Assembly (NCBI GenBank): GCA_937973555.1
Contig: CALJKL010000096.1
Coordinates: 32,390-96,389, forward strand
Reading direction: 5' to 3'
DNA: 64,000 nucleotides
Source of the DNA: an uncultured Flavobacteriales bacterium
GTDB lineage: Bacteria; Bacteroidota; Bacteroidia; Flavobacteriales; Weeksellaceae
Positions within the stretch are counted from its first letter, which is position 1, and each line of letters begins with the position of its first letter. The notes under the pieces were generated by a model. It saw only the letters and a list, made by a program, of their open reading frames with translations, did no database searches and was not told the DNA's origin. Position numbers and translations under genes: made by a program. This document shows positions 18,232 through 25,686 of this stretch, piece after piece.

Positions 18232-19629
18232 ATGAAAATAAAATTTATTCTTTCCTTAATCTTTTGGTCGGCAGTTTTCATGATCTCATGCAATAGAGAC
18301 GATTTGAATTTTGCCTCCCCCACTCAGAAATTGAGTTTTTCGGAAGATACTTTGGTACTAGACACTGTATACAGCCAAGTAAGAAGCGAGACCTATGCCA
18401 TAAAGATATATAACAACGAGAATAAAGACATCAGCATCCCTAAAATTTATCTGGAAGGTGGCGCTGCCTCTCCCTACAAAATAAATGTAGATGGTAAACC
18501 GGGAATTTCATTCACCAATATTCCGCTTCGTAAGAAAGACAGCCTTTTTATTTTTGTAGAAGTAGCACCTAACACCTCTAATACAGAAGCCATAGCCGAA
18601 GACCGAATACAGATAGAAACAGCGGTTGCAAAACAGCATATTACACTACTTTCCGTGGTACAGGATGTAGAATTTTTTGTTTCCACAAAAGACAATCCTA
18701 AAATTTTAACCCAAAACACCACCTGGACAAGTACTAAAGCAAAAATAATCTACGGAGATCTGAAGTTGGCAGACGGCAAATCTCTTACGATAGCCGAAGG
18801 CTCCAAAGTGTATTTCCACAAAAACGCCAATCTTAAAATTGGCAAAAACGCGCAATTGATAGCCAATGGAAATCTGGGAAAAGAAGTTATTTTCCGAGGC
18901 GACAGAAATGACACCAAACATGACACTTTACCATTGAACTGGGGTGGAATACAATTGGAACAAGGAGCAGTTGCCCAACTTAATTATGCCAAAATTTTTG
19001 GCGGCACTACCGGATTGGTACTCAACAACGCTTCTGCAACGATAAAAAACACCATCATTCATACTTTTCAGGAATATGGAATATTGGGTATCAATGCTAC
19101 GGTAAATGCGGAAAACCTGGTGATGAACAATTGTGGAGAAGCAGACTTAGGAATTTTCAAAGGTGGAAATTACAATATTCTGCATTCTACTTTTGCCAAT
19201 TACTGGAATCTGAATGGTTCATTGCCCGGTTTGGGAATTTATGCTGCCAATGAATATAAAAACGGATCTACAACAGAACAGGGTACTTTGAATTTCAACC
19301 TCAAAAACTCTATAGTCTATACTGACAGGAGCAATGCAGTACAGCTGAAACCCACTTCGGGGCAGACTTTTTCTTATTTATTTGAAAACTGTCTTTTGAA
19401 ATATGATACCTCAGCAGGTTTTGCTTTCGATAACAATTCTTCTGTGATAAATTCTTTGAAAAATAATGATCCTAAATTTGAGAATTACTTTACCGAAAAA
19501 CTGAACCTTAGGGTAAAAACAGATTCGCCGGCCAAAGGAAAAGGAAAAACGGCTACGGCGCAGGCGGCACCACTTGATATTGTAAAAGTATCCCGAACAA
19601 CTAACCCTACCATTGGGGCTTACCAATAA
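18232..19629 (+). CDS. Lipoprotein with right-handed parallel beta-helix
   Basis: The protein has 465 residues with a lipoprotein signal (ending FMISC, Cys at about 20). Residues about 30-150 look like an immunoglobulin-type or FN3-like domain (VLDTVYSQVRSETYAIKIYN). Residues about 165-440 show the regular hydrophobic/Asn/Gly pattern of a parallel beta-helix (WGGIQLEQGAVAQLNYAKI, NNASATIKNTIIHTFQEYG). The final TTNPTIGAYQ is common at the end of such choice-of-anchor/beta-helix proteins. The ligand is unknown; a surface or periplasmic carbohydrate-binding role is a guess. Confidence 0.75.
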   Translation: MKIKFILSLIFWSAVFMISCNRDDLNFASPTQKLSFSEDTLVLDTVYSQVRSETYAIKIYNNENKDISIPKIYLEGGAASPYKINVDGKPGISFTNIPLRKKDSLFIFVEVAPNTSNTEAIAEDRIQIETAVAKQHITLLSVVQDVEFFVSTKDNPKILTQNTTWTSTKAKIIYGDLKLADGKSLTIAEGSKVYFHKNANLKIGKNAQLIANGNLGKEVIFRGDRNDTKHDTLPLNWGGIQLEQGAVAQLNYAKIFGGTTGLVLNNASATIKNTIIHTFQEYGILGINATVNAENLVMNNCGEADLGIFKGGNYNILHSTFANYWNLNGSLPGLGIYAANEYKNGSTTEQGTLNFNLKNSIVYTDRSNAVQLKPTSGQTFSYLFENCLLKYDTSAGFAFDNNSSVINSLKNNDPKFENYFTEKLNLRVKTDSPAKGKGKTATAQAAPLDIVKVSRTTNPTIGAYQ

Positions 19630-19635
19630 TTTGAT

Positions 19636-19962
19636 ATGGAAATTAGCACACTACAAAAACAGGTTGATGAATGGATAAAAACCATTGGCGTAAGGTATTT
19701 CAACGAACTCACCAACATGGCCATGCTGACAGAAGAAGTAGGCGAAGTGGCCAGAATTATCGCTAGAAGATATGGTGAACAAAGCGAAAAAGAATCTGAT
19801 AAATCCAAAGACCTTGGCGAAGAATTGGCAGATGTACTTTTTGTAACGCTGTGCCTGGCCAATCAGACTGGTGTAGATTTACAGGCGGCTTTTGATAAGA
19901 AAATGAAATTAAAAACAGAAAGAGATTTTGAACGCCATCAAAACAATGAAAAACTAAAATAG
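19636..19962 (+). CDS. MazG-like nucleotide pyrophosphohydrolase
   Basis: The 108-residue all-alpha MazG/iMazG domain has the two metal-binding helices EEVGEVARIIAR and DLGEELADVLF (E-x-x-E and E-x-x-D pattern). This family hydrolyses non-canonical or excess NTPs to NMP and PPi. It is cytosolic. It starts 6 bases after the beta-helix gene and ends 3 bases before the PspC-like gene, so it lies in an operon. Confidence 0.88.
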   Translation: MEISTLQKQVDEWIKTIGVRYFNELTNMAMLTEEVGEVARIIARRYGEQSEKESDKSKDLGEELADVLFVTLCLANQTGVDLQAAFDKKMKLKTERDFERHQNNEKLK

Positions 19963-19965
19963 CAA

Positions 19966-20196
19966 ATGAGTAATTTCTTTGGTAACTTAAGGCATAAAAT
20001 GGAGCAGGAATGGTTTGGTACCTTGACCAGATTTGGAAGCCGATTGGGCATTCCCGTGTCTAAACTCCGGGTATTTTTCATCTACTCTACCTTTGCCACC
20101 GTAGGTTTTTTCTTCCTGATTTATCTTGGGATGGCCTTTACACTTTGGGTAAAAGACATTTTTATCACCAGAAGACCCAATGTATTTGATTTATGA
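19966..20196 (+). CDS. PspC-domain membrane protein
   Basis: The protein has 76 residues. It has the PspC-type layout: a short basic N-terminus, GTLTRFGSRLGIPVSKLRVFF, then one long hydrophobic segment (about 40-62). In enterobacteria PspC senses inner-membrane stress; Bacteroidota stand-alone PspC proteins are poorly studied. Its stop overlaps the GNAT gene start by 4 bases. Confidence 0.75.
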   Translation: MSNFFGNLRHKMEQEWFGTLTRFGSRLGIPVSKLRVFFIYSTFATVGFFFLIYLGMAFTLWVKDIFITRRPNVFDL

Positions 20197-20717
20197 TTTG
20201 GCTTGAAGAAGTGCTGACGCGTAAAAAACTCTCAAAAATATTTTACCGTTACGAAAGAACCTTCCCGGAAGAAGAAAGAAGAAGCAAGGAACAGTTTTTG
20301 GCTCTAGCAGATAACCCCGATGCTTTTGTTTACAATATCCATCAAGAAGACACACTTATTGGATATGCTGTTATTTGGGAGCTTTCCAATTTCTTTTTTC
20401 TGGAACATTTTGAGATTTTTGAAGATTTCAGAAATCAAAAATTGGGACAAAGAACTGTAGAAGTGATGAAAGAAAAATTCGAAAAAATCATTTTGGAAAC
20501 CGAACCCGATACACTTTCTGAAATGGCAAAAACGAGGCTTCTCTTTTATGAAAGAAATGGCTTTAAAATTCTTGAAAAAAATTACACACAGCCAAGCTAT
20601 GGTAATAAAAAACCTCCTATAAATCTATTGTTATTGACTAATTTTTCTTCTGAGAATATAGAGAATATAACAAAAGAAATTTATAAAGTAGTATACGAAG
20701 TAAATACTGAACAATAA
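20193..20717 (+). CDS. GNAT family N-acetyltransferase
   Basis: The protein has 174 residues. The GNAT fold is suggested by the central strand FLEHFEIFEDFRNQKLGQ (motif A, acetyl-CoA loop RNQKLGQR) and by LLFYERNGFKILEKNY (motif B, typical Y-x-x-x-G-F). The substrate is unknown. The ATG overlaps the PspC-like gene. The TAA at 20715 is followed in the same frame by 22 more open codons that look coding (see findings), so the C-terminus may once have been longer. Confidence 0.85.
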   Translation: MIWLEEVLTRKKLSKIFYRYERTFPEEERRSKEQFLALADNPDAFVYNIHQEDTLIGYAVIWELSNFFFLEHFEIFEDFRNQKLGQRTVEVMKEKFEKIILETEPDTLSEMAKTRLLFYERNGFKILEKNYTQPSYGNKKPPINLLLLTNFSSENIENITKEIYKVVYEVNTEQ

Positions 20718-20786
20718 AAACAGATTATTATTGATGCAAAAGAAGCATTGAGAGTTCTGGATAATGGAGAAGGAAAACAAAAGTGA
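20718..20786 (+). other. In-frame open extension after the GNAT stop
   Basis: Directly after TAA the same frame continues K-Q-I-I-I-D-A-K-E-A-L-R-V-L-D-N-G-E-G-K-Q-K and then stops with TGA. Its amino-acid make-up looks coding. It may be a former C-terminus cut by a nonsense change, a leftover of another gene, or chance. Confidence 0.3.
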
Positions 20787-20852
20787 CTTGAGTCTAAAAA
20801 TTTATGAAACGTTTAAGATTTTTTTTGAGTAAATTTGTAGACTTAATTACAT

Positions 20853-21249
20853 GGGGTTGACTGGTTTCGACAGCAAGACCAATGGGTAAGTAAGCATGCA
20901 GAGAACCGTAGCGCGATCTCTTTAATCCCTTGCTACAAAATTATAACTGGCAACGAAGAGTTTGCTCTTGCTGCTTAATAACCGAAGTATAGTAGGTTTA
21001 GCAATTTCCGGAAGACAGTACGGAAGCGAGATGCTCCACAGAAGTTCTGTTTCGCGACGTCTGAGTCTGGGGTATAGCAATGCGGAAATAAGTTCTGAGA
21101 AACTTCGGCTTAGGAATGAAAACCATAGAAGATAAGCGTAAAGTTGGGTGCCTGTTCTCTGCTTTGCGACGAAAATCAATAACAGAATAAGCATGTAGAA
21201 AGCTTGCGTATTGCTTGTTTGGACGAGGGTTCGAATCCCTCCAACTCCA
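20853..21249 (+). ncRNA. ssrA: Transfer-messenger RNA (tmRNA)
   Basis: The 5' end GGGGTTGACTGGTTTCGACA and the 3' end GGTTCGAATCCCTCCAACTC are tmRNA hallmarks. The ends pair as an acceptor stem (GGGGTTG with CAACTCC), and the T-arm loop is visible. The tag reads in frame as G-N-E-E-F-A-L-A-A followed by two TAA stops (around 20950-20982), ending ALAA as expected for proteolysis. CCA is not encoded and must be added. With SmpB it frees stalled ribosomes. A TAAATTTG -7 box lies at 20830-20837. The gene borders the accessory patch at 21322-25654. Confidence 0.96.
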
Positions 21250-21293
21250 CAATAAGCATTGAAAATCAACGATTTACAATGTTTACACCCTAA

Positions 21294-21322
21294 AAAACAC
21301 CCGATTTTAAATTGGGTGTTTT
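21294..21322. terminator. Bidirectional terminator between tmRNA and hsdM
   Basis: AAAACACCC pairs with GGGTGTTTT around an A/T-rich loop, with A-run and T-run on either side. It can end ssrA from the left and hsdM from the right. Confidence 0.85.
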
Positions 21323-22803
21323 TATTTCAAAGTATTCACAATTGTTCTAAAACTTTCTAATGCAGATTCTATGTTTTCTACAATATCATTAGCTATTTCA
21401 TCGGGTTCTGGTAAGTTGTCTAAATCTGCTAGAGATTGGTCTTTGAGCCAAGTAATATCTAAACTGGTTTTGTCTCTTGCCAAAATATCTTCATACGTAA
21501 ACTTTCTCCATCTTCCTTCCGGATTGTTTTCTGCATGAAAGGTTTCTTTTCTTTTGCCTACATTTCCTTCTTGATATAACTCGATAAACTCTTGTAAATC
21601 TTGTAATTTTAAAGGGTTTTTCTTTAAGGTATGATGAATATTGGTACGGTAATCATATACCCAAACTTCTTTAGTCCATGATTGTTTGCTGGATGGTTTT
21701 CCGTCAAAAAATAGAACATTCGCTTTTACACCATTGGCATAGAAAATACCTGTTGGCAAACGTAAAATGGTATGCAAATCTGTGGTTTCCATTAGTTTTT
21801 TGCGTACCGTTTCTCCTGCTCCTCCTTCAAACAAAACATTGTCTGGCAATACTACCGCTGCTTTTCCTGTTTCTTTGAGCATGGTTTTGATATGCTGTAC
21901 AAAGTTCAACTGTTTGTTGCTGGTAGTTACCCAAAAATCTTGACGATTATACGTTAACTCATCTTTTTCTTGTTCTCCTGCTTCATTGGTAAACGTCATA
22001 CTGCTTTTTTTACCAAAAGGCGGATTGGCAAGGATATAATCAAAACGCTCTCCTGAATCTGCAATTAGCGAATCATTAGGCGAAATAAAATTATCAGAAT
22101 CTATGTCTCCAATATTATGCAGAAACAAATTCATTAAAGCCAATCGTCTGGTACTGGCTACAATTTCATTGCCTTTGAAAGTATGGTACTTTAAAAATTG
22201 TCTTTGTTCTTTATCTAGATTATTGCGTTCTGTAAGCCAATCATAAGCTGCCAAAAAGAAACCTCCCGTTCCACAAGCTGGGTCTCCTATGGTTTTGCTA
22301 GGTTCTGGATTAATACAGGCTACCATTGCTTTAATTAAAGGACGAGGTGTAAAATACTGTCCTGCTCCACTTTTGGTATCTTCTGCGTTTTTCTCTAGCA
22401 AACCTTCATAAATATCTCCTTTGTCTTTTACGCCCATCATTACCCATTGTTCTGCATCTATCATTTTGATGAGTTTGTAGAGTTTGGCAGGATCTTGTAT
22501 TTTGTTTTGACTTTTAGCAAATATTTGCCCAAGAATGCCTTTGCTTTTGCCGAGTTCTCTTAACATTAAGCTGTAATGCACTTCCAGAGCTTCTCCGCTG
22601 TATTGTAAGAGGCTTTCCCAAGTGTATTCTTTAGGAATGTTTAAATTACGGTTATGGGGTGGCAAACTGTATTCGTGTGCCATTTTTAGGAAAAGCAAAT
22701 AGGTAAGCTGTTCTAGGTAATCTCCATAACCTACTCCATCATCTCTTAAGGTGTTACAAAACGCCCATACTTTGCTTACTATTGCCGAATTATTGTTGCT
22801 CAT
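21322..22803 (-). CDS. hsdM: Type I restriction-modification DNA methyltransferase subunit, solitary
   Basis: The protein has 493 residues, a full-length HsdM. It has an N-terminal helical HsdM_N domain (1-140) and an N6-adenine methylase domain with GAGQYFTPRPL (146-156), AdoMet motif DPACGTGGF (174-182) and catalytic NPPF (260-263). It should methylate adenine together with a specificity subunit HsdS. Neither hsdS nor hsdR is present: downstream is the tmRNA gene, upstream a toxin/antitoxin pair and an IS. The start lies 1 base after the antitoxin stop, so the three genes form one operon. Nothing in the frame suggests decay of hsdM itself. Confidence 0.93.
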   Translation of the reverse strand: MSNNNSAIVSKVWAFCNTLRDDGVGYGDYLEQLTYLLFLKMAHEYSLPPHNRNLNIPKEYTWESLLQYSGEALEVHYSLMLRELGKSKGILGQIFAKSQNKIQDPAKLYKLIKMIDAEQWVMMGVKDKGDIYEGLLEKNAEDTKSGAGQYFTPRPLIKAMVACINPEPSKTIGDPACGTGGFFLAAYDWLTERNNLDKEQRQFLKYHTFKGNEIVASTRRLALMNLFLHNIGDIDSDNFISPNDSLIADSGERFDYILANPPFGKKSSMTFTNEAGEQEKDELTYNRQDFWVTTSNKQLNFVQHIKTMLKETGKAAVVLPDNVLFEGGAGETVRKKLMETTDLHTILRLPTGIFYANGVKANVLFFDGKPSSKQSWTKEVWVYDYRTNIHHTLKKNPLKLQDLQEFIELYQEGNVGKRKETFHAENNPEGRWRKFTYEDILARDKTSLDITWLKDQSLADLDNLPEPDEIANDIVENIESALESFRTIVNTLK

Positions 22804-22804
22804 T

Positions 22805-23809
22805 TTAGATTTGTATTAATTCAAAAGCATATTCATAACTAATGACATTCTTTGCTTGTTCATTTTCTTTCCATGCTTTTTCTAAATGACTTAATTCAAT
22901 GATTTCATTAGTGCTAGTCGTTTTAAAAGTATTAACTACTTTATTTAAAACCTCTAGTTCTGAATCTGAAAAAAGAGTACTATTAAACGGACGGTCTGCT
23001 CTAGCAATAAACTGTTCACCAAAACCACCATCTGAAAATTCTTTATAATGAATATTTATTTCATCTTTATTAGCTAAATATTCAAAAACACTTTGAAAAT
23101 TATGTGGAACTGGCCCCATATCAATGGCATGATAACGCACTCCACTTATAGAAAAACAACTTTGTTTAAACATTAAAAAATCGGCATAAAACAACAATTT
23201 ATTCATCTTGGTTTTATAAGGCTTTATATGTTCTGAAAAATAAACTACCATTTCGGTAAATTTTTCAAAACTAGGATTACGGTAGCCAGAAAAAGCATCT
23301 GCTAAATGATTGCCTAAAAGGTAATTTTTTATATTGAAAGTAAAACTGTTTCTTGTTCTTTCTTCTATAAGTACGTTTGCCTTTTGAATGTATTTTTCTT
23401 TTGTTTTTTCGTCTAACGATTCACACAAACGTGCCAAATCAATAAATTTATCTGGGTCACTAATCATTTGTATCAAACGAGCATTAGAAACACTTGGCAT
23501 TTCTCCTGCTTCATACTGTCGATAACTATTGATGCCAAAACCTAAAATTTCTGCCATCTTACTTGCCGATACACCATATTTTTGCCGAATGGCAATAATT
23601 TCATCTGGAAACGGAATGTTGAATTTATCTCGGTATTGATTGTACAATTGATTTAAATTGATTTCATCTAGGTTAGTTGTGGTAAATTGTTCTCCACTAT
23701 CTTCACATTTATAATAATGAAACACGATTTGAAAATGTTCCTTTCTAAAATCCATGGTTCTTTTTTCGGTAACCAAGGGCATTTCTTTACCTGTGATGGG
23801 ACTTTTCAT
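22805..23809 (-). CDS. MqsA-like antitoxin: degenerate zinc domain, XRE helix-turn-helix and Panacea/SocA (DUF4065) domain
   Basis: The protein has 334 residues. Residues 1-45 match the MqsA N-terminal zinc domain, but the ligand places hold S3, T6, C35 and S38, so three of four Cys are missing. Residues about 68-120 are an XRE-type helix-turn-helix (KYGVSASKMAEILGFG, then YRQYEAGEMPS). Residues about 175-330 form a Panacea (DUF4065/SocA-like) domain with KMNKLLFYADFL and RYHAIDMGPVP. Panacea domains are known to neutralise varied toxins. It lies 7 bases after the MqsR-like toxin gene and 1 base before hsdM. It probably binds the palindrome at 24206-24219 to repress the operon. Confidence 0.85.
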   Translation of the reverse strand: MKSPITGKEMPLVTEKRTMDFRKEHFQIVFHYYKCEDSGEQFTTTNLDEINLNQLYNQYRDKFNIPFPDEIIAIRQKYGVSASKMAEILGFGINSYRQYEAGEMPSVSNARLIQMISDPDKFIDLARLCESLDEKTKEKYIQKANVLIEERTRNSFTFNIKNYLLGNHLADAFSGYRNPSFEKFTEMVVYFSEHIKPYKTKMNKLLFYADFLMFKQSCFSISGVRYHAIDMGPVPHNFQSVFEYLANKDEINIHYKEFSDGGFGEQFIARADRPFNSTLFSDSELEVLNKVVNTFKTTSTNEIIELSHLEKAWKENEQAKNVISYEYAFELIQI

Positions 23810-23816
23810 GTTTTTT

Positions 23817-24164
23817 TTATTTTAAAGGATAGTGCATTTTATGTTCTGCTAAATGAAATGAGATACAGATTACTGAAGTTCCCAAGGCTCCCAAAGTAAT
23901 TTTAATATATACTTCTTGCTTTTTGATGGTTTTACCAAACACCCACATATCCGAACCTCCATATAGTTTTTCTTCTATGGGACCTTGACTATAATCTTTA
24001 GCTGTTAGATTTTCTAAAATTGTTTTACGCTCTATAGGTCTTATCTCTAAAGCGGCTAATGTTTGTGCATTTTTGCCTCGTTCATCTCGAAAAAGAATAT
24101 CCCAAATTTCCATTTTGGTTTTGAAGTCTTTTAAAAAAGCGGTTACTTCTTTTTCTGTACTCAT
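23817..24164 (-). CDS. MqsR-like toxin (RelE-fold RNase candidate)
   Basis: The protein has 115 residues. Its second half resembles E. coli MqsR: LTAKDYSQGP (53-62), then DMWVFGKTIKKQEVYIKI (72-89) and VICISFHLAE, corresponding to MqsR segments LSESDFY, W-x-D-V-Y, QVYLKI and LIVSFKE. MqsR is a ribosome-independent mRNA interferase. The first 45 residues (FLKDFKTKMEIWDILFRDER) are an extra helical part. The toxin-first order and the MqsA-like partner fit an MqsRA-type module. The likeness was judged by eye; a non-RNase activity is possible. Confidence 0.72.
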   Translation of the reverse strand: MSTEKEVTAFLKDFKTKMEIWDILFRDERGKNAQTLAALEIRPIERKTILENLTAKDYSQGPIEEKLYGGSDMWVFGKTIKKQEVYIKITLGALGTSVICISFHLAEHKMHYPLK

Positions 24165-24179
24165 GTGCTTTTATCTTTG

Positions 24180-24219
24180 CAAATATAGTAAAATAATTAA
24201 AAATTCAACTTTAAAGTTG
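24180..24219 (-). promoter_or_regulatory. Promoter and palindromic operator of the toxin-antitoxin-hsdM operon
   Basis: On the minus strand TTG (24208-24206), an 18-base spacer and TATATTTG (24187-24180) form a consensus promoter 15 bases before the toxin ATG. A perfect 14-base palindrome CAACTTTAAAGTTG (24206-24219) overlaps the -33 box. E. coli MqsA binds a palindrome of type AACCT-N-AGGTT, and AACTT-TA-AAGTT here has the same shape. Repression by the HTH antitoxin is inferred. Confidence 0.65.
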
Positions 24220-24255
24220 TAAAATAAGCAAATAATTTATGAAATAACACTTTTA

Positions 24256-25654
24256 CCCCAAATTACGCAGTTGAAATTTTTTGAGATAAGTCTATGGGGT
24301 AATCCCAAATTCCGACGAACCATTTTCTGCGTTTTTTGGTGAGTGCAATCTTCAGTTTGAGTGTGTCACCTACTTTTTCAAAATAAGCTCCAATAGCAAA
24401 GGTTCTATATCGTAGTGTAGATAATGTTTTCTGCGTTTTTTCCTGAAGAACAAACAGTCTGAAAATTGACATCAGATTATAAGCAATCATCGAAAATATA
24501 AGTGCAGCTTCTGTAGGGAAAAAGCCTTTAAGGTTAAAACTTTCGGCTCCAAAATCTGCCTTTAATTCCTTGATTCGATTCTCTGCATCGCCTCTGTTTC
24601 GGTACGTTCTCCAAACATCTGTTGCCGATTGTTCTTGGTTGGTAATATAGGCTGAATAGCGATAATTTCTATGGATTTCATCTTCCGGAAACAGGCTTAA
24701 TATTCGGCCTGCCGCATTCGGCCGTTGTGCTATTTTTTGCCTTACAATGACTATCCTTCTTGGCTTTTCCCAGTTTTTTGCTTGATAATATTTGTCGCAA
24801 ATTTCGATGCCCTCATCAACTTTTATCCAAAAATCTTGCTGGTCTATCAAGTGTTGAATGGGGTGAGTAAATTTTGCAGCGATGATGTATTGGAGTGTTT
24901 TTAATTCAAGATAATCCATAATGTCTTTCTGGAAAAAACCACTATCCAAACGAACTAATCCTACTTTCTTATCCCCAAAATTTAAGAGTGTTTCTTCTAA
25001 AAATCCTACAAAATTATTTGCCGAAGAAGTATTGCCGCTCCTGAGCCAAAAATTAGCGACCATCTTTACATCGTTCACAAATGCAATGATAGGATGATGG
25101 CTGTTTCTTCCTTTTTTCTTAGGATTGTAGCCTTTTTTTGCTCCCTCTTGCTCTCCGTATCGAGTAATTACAGATGAATCAATGTCTAACGTAAAATAAT
25201 TGAGGTTCAAATTCTGAAAAAACCAACTGAAAAAATGATGCCCAACTTGCTGGTTGATGTGTTGTGTAAACTTGCCAAAATAGCGTTTATATGCGTCCTG
25301 AGCAGGGGTCTTTCGCCAGTCAAATATTTCCCCAAGAGCCTTATCTGCACGGGTAATTTCTGTGTGCAAAAAACGATTGGCGCCACACCAAATACTCGTA
25401 ATAAAAGATTCAAGCAAAACTTCTTTTTTATAAGAATTATTGGAAAGTGACACAGGTAAAGATTCGCATTTTTCAATTTGCTCTCTAAAGCCGATTTTGT
25501 CCAACATTTGCTTTAAAAACACCATGCCTCCCCAAGGCGTAATCTCTTTATTGGTAAAGGATAGCTCGAATTTCATCGCTTATTTTTTTCTACTGCTACG
25601 CAGTTGGATATTAGAATACTAAAATACTCTTTTTTTTCTATTGCGGAATTTGGG
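24256..25654 (-). mobile_element. Complete IS1380-family insertion sequence
   Basis: The element is about 1.4 kb with imperfect terminal inverted repeats: left CCCAAATTACGCAGTTG (from 24257) and right, read inward, CCCAAATTCCGCAATAG (from 25654). TTTA occurs directly outside both ends (24252-24255 and 25655-25658) and is a likely 4-base target duplication, which IS1380 members make. The left end has one extra C, so its exact first base is uncertain. It encodes one intact transposase. The sequence TACGCAGTTG recurs inside the right part near 25597-25606 and may be a second transposase-binding site. It sits between the toxin operon promoter and the GyrI-like gene. Confidence 0.82.
24263..25576 (-). 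CDS. IS1380-family transposase
   Basis: The protein has 437 residues with a DDE transposase (DDE_Tnp_1) fold. Candidate catalytic acidic residues lie in TLDIDSSV (about 152-160), LVRLDSGF (about 217-224) and the C-terminal RNRGDAENRIKELK (Y-R-x-R-G-D-x-E-N signature, about 343-356). It cuts and pastes the element's own ends. Its stop codon lies inside the left terminal inverted repeat, as is common in compact IS. The frame is intact, so the element could be active. Confidence 0.93.
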   Translation of the reverse strand: MKFELSFTNKEITPWGGMVFLKQMLDKIGFREQIEKCESLPVSLSNNSYKKEVLLESFITSIWCGANRFLHTEITRADKALGEIFDWRKTPAQDAYKRYFGKFTQHINQQVGHHFFSWFFQNLNLNYFTLDIDSSVITRYGEQEGAKKGYNPKKKGRNSHHPIIAFVNDVKMVANFWLRSGNTSSANNFVGFLEETLLNFGDKKVGLVRLDSGFFQKDIMDYLELKTLQYIIAAKFTHPIQHLIDQQDFWIKVDEGIEICDKYYQAKNWEKPRRIVIVRQKIAQRPNAAGRILSLFPEDEIHRNYRYSAYITNQEQSATDVWRTYRNRGDAENRIKELKADFGAESFNLKGFFPTEAALIFSMIAYNLMSIFRLFVLQEKTQKTLSTLRYRTFAIGAYFEKVGDTLKLKIALTKKRRKWFVGIWDYPIDLSQKISTA

Positions 25655-25671
25655 TTTAAAATCTATCTTTG
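25641..25671 (+). promoter_or_regulatory. Hybrid promoter made by the IS end and host DNA
   Basis: TTG at 25641-25643 lies inside the right terminal repeat of the IS. TATCTTTG at 25664-25671 lies in the flanking host DNA. The spacer is 20 bases, within the Bacteroidota range. It would drive the GyrI-like gene at 25687. If right, the IS supplies the -33 element. Confidence 0.5.
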
Positions 25672-25686
25672 TATAAAATTAGCCTT

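Noticed and set aside
20922..21269. Two open frames on the strand opposite the tmRNA gene (start motifs like GGIRTLV and WSWRDSNPRP).
   Set aside because: They are the reverse complement of the tmRNA tRNA-like end, a well-known source of false proteins.
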